Origin: Tubulanus polymorphus
Lineage: Eukaryota > Nemertea > Palaeonemertea > Tubulaniformes > Tubulanidae
Length of the DNA stretch: 60,000 bases
Assembly (NCBI RefSeq): GCF_964204645.1
Contig: NC_134026.1
Coordinates: forward strand, 7,825,450-7,885,449
Reading direction: 5' to 3'
Made by a program: the position numbers and the translations under genes. Shown piece after piece: positions 54,892 through 60,000 of the stretch. Under the pieces are notes generated by a model. The model saw nothing but the letters and a program-made list of their open reading frames with translations, was not told the origin of the DNA and made no database searches. Each line of letters opens with the position of its first letter. The first letter of the stretch is position 1.

Positions 54892-55852
54892 CCAGTGATA
54901 TGAAGTTTTGAAGTTTGATTCGATCTGCGGGTCCTTGTCTTCCCTTAACTACAATACACTCCTTTTCAAATCCATCACTTTTCTGGAAGTAATTTCCCCT
55001 AAAATGTAACATTTTTGTGGAAATTGTCTCCATTCGGAATTAATTAACAACTGCCTTTGAAAACTCCTAGTAATTCGCTAAGATTATAAAACTGAATTGT
55101 CTGTGTTTTCTCCTCCAGCGCAGACAAATCTTATTAGATACAATTTCCTTGCATCTTTTTATTTATTTGTTTAATTTTCTACACAAATATAAATGGCAAT
55201 GAATTCTTTGGTTCTTTTGAATTAACACTGTAAACTTATCCAACTTTATTGCTTCATTAAAAGTCTTCATTCAATAAACGAAAATGACAAGTTGCATCGA
55301 GTTTTCAGTTGTTTCAATTTATTCATTATCTATTCAGAAACTTGTCGAATACTTATACCGTAGAAAACGCAAATTACTAAAAATGACTTAAGTTTTTCGA
55401 ACGCTTTTAACTCCATATATTGAACAGATCAATAATGCTATAGGCAATGCGTAGATGTACGGAGCCCGTGAGTTGACGTATTGAGCAATGAATATTTTTT
55501 TCGTGGGAACGAAATAATCGTCAGTAGAATATGTATATACTACATTGGCCGTTTGCCCTGTAACCAAATCTTTATCAATCTATCGACCTGAATGGATTGC
55601 AGTCACTAGGCTACCTCACTCCCTTACTGTTTCAAAACATATTTCAAAGTTGGATAATTTTTCAAGAAATAACAGCTAATCTGAAACACTGAGAAATTGA
55701 ACTTTACATTGGGCTTCTCCTAATGTGTAATCCGAAAGTGATAAAAAAGAACGAAAACAGCCAAATCAATGGTCCTGTGTCGTGATTGACAGGAACGCTT
55801 GTGTCCCGGAACTGCCCTGGCTACACTGTCGTGTATATCTTTGTTGTTCAAT
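54892..55852. other. GPCR 8 3' flank and intergenic DNA
   Basis: The first ~240 bases match the GPCR 6 3' flank with a ~90-bp insertion. Beyond that no gene or clear repeat is visible. Confidence 0.5.
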
Positions 55853-55881
55853 CTTGGTGTAATCAGACTGATTACTCCAAG
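55853..55881. repeat. CTTGGTGTAATCAG palindrome
   Basis: Two 14-base arms match with one mismatch around a single base. The sequence is closely related to the hairpin in the SPSB3-like leader at 20807-20835. Confidence 0.6.
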
Positions 55882-55949
55882 GTTCCATGACGACTGCTGC
55901 TGTGAACCCCTGGCTGCTGTCCTGTATATGGATGTGGTTCGATAGTGAA

Positions 55950-56390
55950 CTGCCCCTGAGAACTCCTGTCTACTGTCCTGTGTATTTTTGTGATTTAATA
56001 TAAGGGAACTGCCCTTGAGAACTCCTGTCTACTGTCCTGTGTATTTTTGTGATTTAATATAAGGGAACTGCCCTTGAGAACTCCCGTCTACTGTCCTGTG
56101 TATTTTTGTGATTTGATATAAGGGAACTGCCCTTGAGAACTCCCGTCTACTGTCCTGTGTATTTTTGTGATTTAATATAAGGGAACTGCCCTTGAGAACT
56201 CCCGTCTACTGTCCTGTGTATTTTTGTAATTTAATATAAGGGAACTGCCCTTGAGAACTCCTGTCTACTGTCCTGTGTATTTTTGTGATTTAATATAAGG
56301 GAACTGCCCTTGAGAACTCCTGTCTACTGTCCTGTGTATTTTTGTGATTTAATATAAGGGAACTGCCCTTGAGAACTTCTAGCCCCTGCG
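55950..56390 (+). repeat. 59-bp minisatellite derived from receptor upstream DNA
   Basis: Eight starts of GCCCYTGAGAACT spaced 59 bases apart (55952 to 56365). Unit text (GAGAACTCCTGTCTACTGTC, CTGTGTATTTTTGTGATTTA) corresponds to the single-copy outer leader of GPCR 6, 7 and 8, so the array is a local amplification of that segment. Confidence 0.92.
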
Positions 56391-57370
56391 TGATTTCTTT
56401 TACCTGTGTTTCCCTGTATAAAACTGATAGACATTTTCTAACCTGTTCAGATGTTTTATTTTAAGATATTTCACCATTTACTATGAATTCTCGTACAACG
56501 AATATCCATACTTAATCTAGACGTATCGGTCTCACTCCGCGCGGTTGCGCCACCGCGCGGGATTTACGCGGAGCAGCAGAACACGAACACGGCCACTCTC
56601 TCAATTTTCAATGATAGAAATCGTGTGTGCATTTCAATTATTTCGGCTGTTAGGGTTTTAAGGCACAATATAAGTTGATGATGTGATATGACGATGTTAA
56701 TTAATGATAATTCCGCAGTGAAGCTAGTCACGTACGGTGCCGATTGAGTGTACAGCTGCCAAAAACACTGAAATGTGCGTAGTTGCGTAACTATTTGCAG
56801 TGAATTGCAGACGAAACATGAAGCCTTAACGAGATAGAACCTAAGTTAAAATTCTGGCCATTTCTAAAATGTTACTACTATTTTTAGTCAGTGCCGAACG
56901 TTTAGTTTTCCAACAATAATGAGGGGTGGTAGGTATTAATGCAATTAGAGTCATCATTTATTACACGTTACTTCCGTGTTGTTGAAAATCTCGCGAGTCC
57001 TGGACTAAACCCCAATGAACAATGTGATCTGTGTGCTGGCCACAAATGCACACAGATCACACTACACTACCCATTTACACACTACAGTACCCACAGCTTT
57101 CATACATCCATCCAACTATTTAGTGGCTTTCTTCCTGGATACATTTATATTTTACACAATGATACTTAAAGTTTCACACAAACTGAGAAAATTGTATGAA
57201 ATTTCTGAGAATTGATTTTGTATTTGCTGTCAACAATAAATCTTACATATGAATTGTAGTTTTAACGAACACTATAGTGATCTTAGTACCAACGTTAGAT
57301 TAATTTTCCGAAACGCGAGAAGACACGGTCAGTTCCAAAACATATTCGGACCGTCAGTTACACTCGCATT
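56345..57370 (+). pseudogene. Dead receptor locus: leader without a receptor
   Basis: 56360-56519 carries the family upstream sequence up to TCGTACAACGAATATCCATA, then a ~650-bp insertion, then 57180-57370 resumes with the inner leader (GAATTGATTTTGTATTTGCT, GCGAGAAGACACGGTCAGTT and one or two degenerate 19-bp repeats). No receptor coding sequence follows. Open frames at 56939-57215 and 57249-57431 are not receptor-like. Confidence 0.65.
56520..56658 (-). repeat. Dispersed ~135-bp repeat, copy 2
   Basis: Inverted relative of 1-133, with the stem CCGCGCGGT/ACCGCGCGG (9 bp, 6-base loop). Inserted within the leader of the dead receptor locus; the junction on the hairpin-proximal side is the same base as in copy 1. 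Confidence 0.85.
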
Positions 57371-59085
57371 ATGTATTATACTGGTGTGTCCAGGGGGTTT
57401 TTTGACGCCTCATAAAACGTTACCATTATGAAACCTAAACAATGATAACCATTCAGCGTCATTTTACAAACGTCAACCGTAAATCGATGTGCAAAACGTC
57501 ACAGGTTTATGTGTACACATACAAGCTATTTGGCAAAATATTATTGATAAAGATGTAGAATGGCTCCCTGGGATTATATAATGACCTCTATTTGAACGTT
57601 GAAATGTTATATCGCATTGAATATCATGAGAAGACGTATTGTAATAGTAAAGGATGTATGATTATATCAGGGGCGGCAGGGATAAATAGAAATGATAAGT
57701 AAATCGGATTATTCGGTTAAATGGCGGATGTATACACGATTTGGAAGTCTGATATAAAATTCAGACCCTGACATGGGGATGCTAGTGGAATGACGAAGCT
57801 ATCTACGATCTGAGTTGGGCCGGCGTAAATTTCATCGGCGGCTACAAGCGGTCTATATAAAAACGTGTAAACATGTAATTTCAATATTCAAATGTTTTAG
57901 AAAATATGTTCGATATTAGACGTATGCAGGTTTCATGAGATTAGCAATTTATAATAGCATAGCTGTCATATACGGCTCCGCGTCCACTGATGGCATGTGT
58001 ATAAGGTGACAATTAAATTCAATACTTTATTGATCCTTATTACATTGAAATTCCGGGATAAAATTCCAAAAATCAATACATTTACAAATTTTAAAATAAG
58101 AAATTACAAGACACACGGGTAATTCATACAGAATAACATGAATAAGTTAATTATATGACATTGTCTACTTCAACCCAGACTCAAGTCTAGGATATCAAGT
58201 GACAGCCAGACCGGGCCCCAGGACCGGGCTGGCTGGCTACACGATATGCTCAAAGTCATGATGAAGCAGACATCAGAAGAGCTCTTTCTTCAACCATGGA
58301 GGCAATGAAGTTGCAGACCAGCTTAGAGGCAAAAGTGAATCGAAGTCACAAGTTGACAATTTTTTTTTTAATTAGACCAGTCGAAGACTGTATCATCTAC
58401 CCAATCGCCAAATCTCATAATTCCCGAAATTTCTTAAAACTTCGATTTCAAATTTGCAATTCCACATTAGCTTATACCAGAAATTCTACATTTTTTCGCA
58501 GGCGTCAAATAATTTATTAAAGTTAATTTTCTTGTTATCGACTAGTTAGGGAGGATTAAATAGAAATAGAATTCAGGTAGTAGTTGAGTTGCCTTTTGCT
58601 CAGCAAAGTTGCACAGGAAATTACCATTTCACAAATTGTTGGCAACATGATGCCAGCCATGTTTCCATTCGACCTGACCGAACAACAATCTCCCTAGCTT
58701 CATCAGTCACTACACAGTTCAGAGGGACTGCAGTTGCTCAACAGTTGGTTAGAGTAAAGCACTGAACATTTGACATTGTGACAATTTAAAGTCCATTGCT
58801 ACCACGGTATTTATCAGTGGCCGCTGTCTCCGACTCAAAACTGAATTGTTATGATGTTCACCAAAAAAGTTGTCGCGATAAATTCACGAAGAAGTACATT
58901 TTCGATCAATCATTCAATTAAAAATTACTAAATTGTATCAATTTGATTTTTTCTGGTCTTGAACAACGGTATCTGAGATGGTAATCCAGCCCATTGATCC
59001 ACTGGTCGGGAGTGTGATTGTCCTGTTTACGAATTCAATGCGATATCATTCTGACCTCACTTAACACGAATTGAACTTATGCAAA
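57371..59085. other. Intergenic; old relic of the receptor 3' module
   Basis: No supported gene. 58640-58830 is a strongly diverged relative of about 47555-47700 (ACTGCAGTTGCTCAA...TTGGT, then TCCATTGCTACCACGGTA), showing that the 3'-module sequence has an old history in this cluster. The frame at 58296-58520 has no domain. Confidence 0.5.
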
Positions 59086-59329
59086 CATTGTCAAACCTGT
59101 TCAGATGTTTTACTATTCGATATTTCACTATTTGAAATGAATTCTTGTAAAACGAATATTGATATTTAATTCTGTTACACTTCAATTTTTTGTTATTGAG
59201 TTTATTGTGTGAGGTTTCTGGGAATTGATTTTTTTATTTGATGCGAACAATGAATTTTGAGCTTTAATAAATAAAGCATTGTTACCGTGTGTATGGATTT
59301 TAATATGCATCACTCTATCATCGTAAATC
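59086..59329 (+). promoter_or_regulatory. Receptor leader (GPCR 9)
   Basis: Has the outer motif CCTGTTCAGATGTTTTACTA, AACGAATATTGATATTTAAT and GGAATTGATTTTTTTATTTG, but neither the GAGAAGACACGG motif nor 19-bp repeats before the ATG. Confidence 0.55.
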
Positions 59330-60000
59330 ATGAATTCAACTCAGATTCAGGTTGGTCGACCTTACAGCAGTTACCTCGTTCTCATGTCTGTAGTGAACAG
59401 TTCTGAAATCTACCGCATCGTTCTGCCTATCGTGTTTCTGTTTGGAACCTTCGGTAATTCAGCTACTTTGCTGATAATGATAAGTCACAGATTCCGCAGT
59501 TTATCTTACGCTAACTACCTCATCGTTTTGTCTCTCAGTGATTCGATATTCTGTATCAATTATACACTGATGCCTGTTTTACAGTCAGTTCTCTTGCGCG
59601 TTAAAGATGGTCCTATATTCTTGATGACTTCGCTGATCAGTTGTAAAATTTATGAGTTTGTGATGACGCTTGCAGTCATCGATAGTTCGTGGTTGATAGT
59701 GGTTATAACTCTAGAACGTGTGGCGGTTGTGCTCTTCCCGTTCACATCTCGTTTGATATGTACACCGAGATTCGCTAGATTTGTTATATTGATAATTATC
59801 GCAGTAAATGCATTGTTTATATACCTCACGCCTGCTTTGTCGATACATTTTCGTGACAAGTTTTTCGGATGTTACTATCAATTATTAGACCAAATAAGAT
59901 ATTTCACCATCATTGTCATTTACATTTACCTTTTACCGTTATCTTTAATCATTACATCAAATTCTGTTATGATAATTCAATTATTCAGAGGTTCAAAAAT
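59330..60000 (+). CDS. Rhodopsin-type GPCR 9 of the ERA family (5' part, cut by window end)
   Basis: Open for 223 codons to the window edge, from MNSTQIQVGRPY through TM5 to LFRGSK. Compared with its paralogs it lacks four codons just before TM1 (the T-V-S-L region), which shortens the lead-in but leaves TM1 intact. TM3 reads VMTLAVIDSSW and the box is T-L-E-R-V-A instead of S-L-E-R-A-A. TM4-TM5 differ widely (HFRDKFFGCYYQLLDQIRYF). No stop or frameshift in the visible part. Confidence 0.85.
   Translation, partial: MNSTQIQVGRPYSSYLVLMSVVNSSEIYRIVLPIVFLFGTFGNSATLLIMISHRFRSLSYANYLIVLSLSDSIFCINYTLMPVLQSVLLRVKDGPIFLMTSLISCKIYEFVMTLAVIDSSWLIVVITLERVAVVLFPFTSRLICTPRFARFVILIIIAVNALFIYLTPALSIHFRDKFFGCYYQLLDQIRYFTIIVIYIYLLPLSLIITSNSVMIIQLFRGSK

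Overview
The window looks like nuclear DNA of an invertebrate animal, most likely a lophotrochozoan such as a mollusc, annelid or brachiopod relative. The grounds are intronless rhodopsin-type receptor genes in a local cluster, an animal SPRY/SOCS-box gene, a Penelope-like element with a GIY-YIG nuclease, a CR1/L2-type LINE, and many small inverted-repeat elements. The phylum is inference. Nothing prokaryotic is visible.

The backbone is a cluster of eight closely related, single-exon G-protein-coupled receptor (GPCR) genes: two on the minus strand (7.3-8.2 and 13.9-14.8 kb) and six on the plus strand (29.4, 45.0, 49.0, 51.3, 53.9 and 59.3 kb, the last cut by the window edge). They keep a 7TM plan but carry E-R-A in place of D-R-Y, lack the TM6 CWxP motif and end TM7 in N-F-x-x-Y. 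A ninth, unrelated GPCR at 30.7-31.9 kb (DRY present, FMRFamide-receptor-like) is broken by a frameshift. Most family genes are preceded by a shared leader, often with 19-bp repeats directly before the start codon. One locus near 56.3-57.4 kb keeps the leader but has no receptor.

The flanks are heavily duplicated. 2.0-16.4 kb is a head-to-tail array of about 6.6-kb units (two full, one truncated), each with one receptor. 37.0-48.4 kb is largely the same material inverted. Each full unit carries a roughly 1.6-kb, very AT-rich block of five small, tightly packed minus-strand reading frames, including an intact 50-residue protein with a C-x-C-G-G-K-Y zinc-binding-like motif and a 71-74-residue membrane/coiled-coil protein. 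This looks like a captured piece of a virus or virus-like element and is the most unusual content here.

Other mobile DNA: a Penelope-like relic at the left edge; a 4.7-kb LINE at 38.56-43.69 kb whose ends are fixed by paralogous empty sites and which holds a nested palindromic insert; a 2,556-bp foldback element at 32.26-34.81 kb with a perfect 10-bp target duplication and terminal repeats built from CCTAAGACCC; a MITE family beginning GGGCCGGTTGC with 3-bp CWG target duplications; a pogo-like TA-flanked MITE; and several tRNA-like or SINE-like pieces. Simple arrays include (TA)n, (TTGTCG)n, a 24-bp GCTAAC minisatellite and a 59-bp minisatellite amplified from receptor upstream DNA.

The more ordinary middle part (16.4-29.3 kb) has one confident gene, an SPSB3-like SPRY/SOCS-box ubiquitin-ligase adaptor at 20.88-21.56 kb. 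The receptor genes probably act together as a chemosensory or peptide-receptor repertoire diversified by local duplication; that role is inference.
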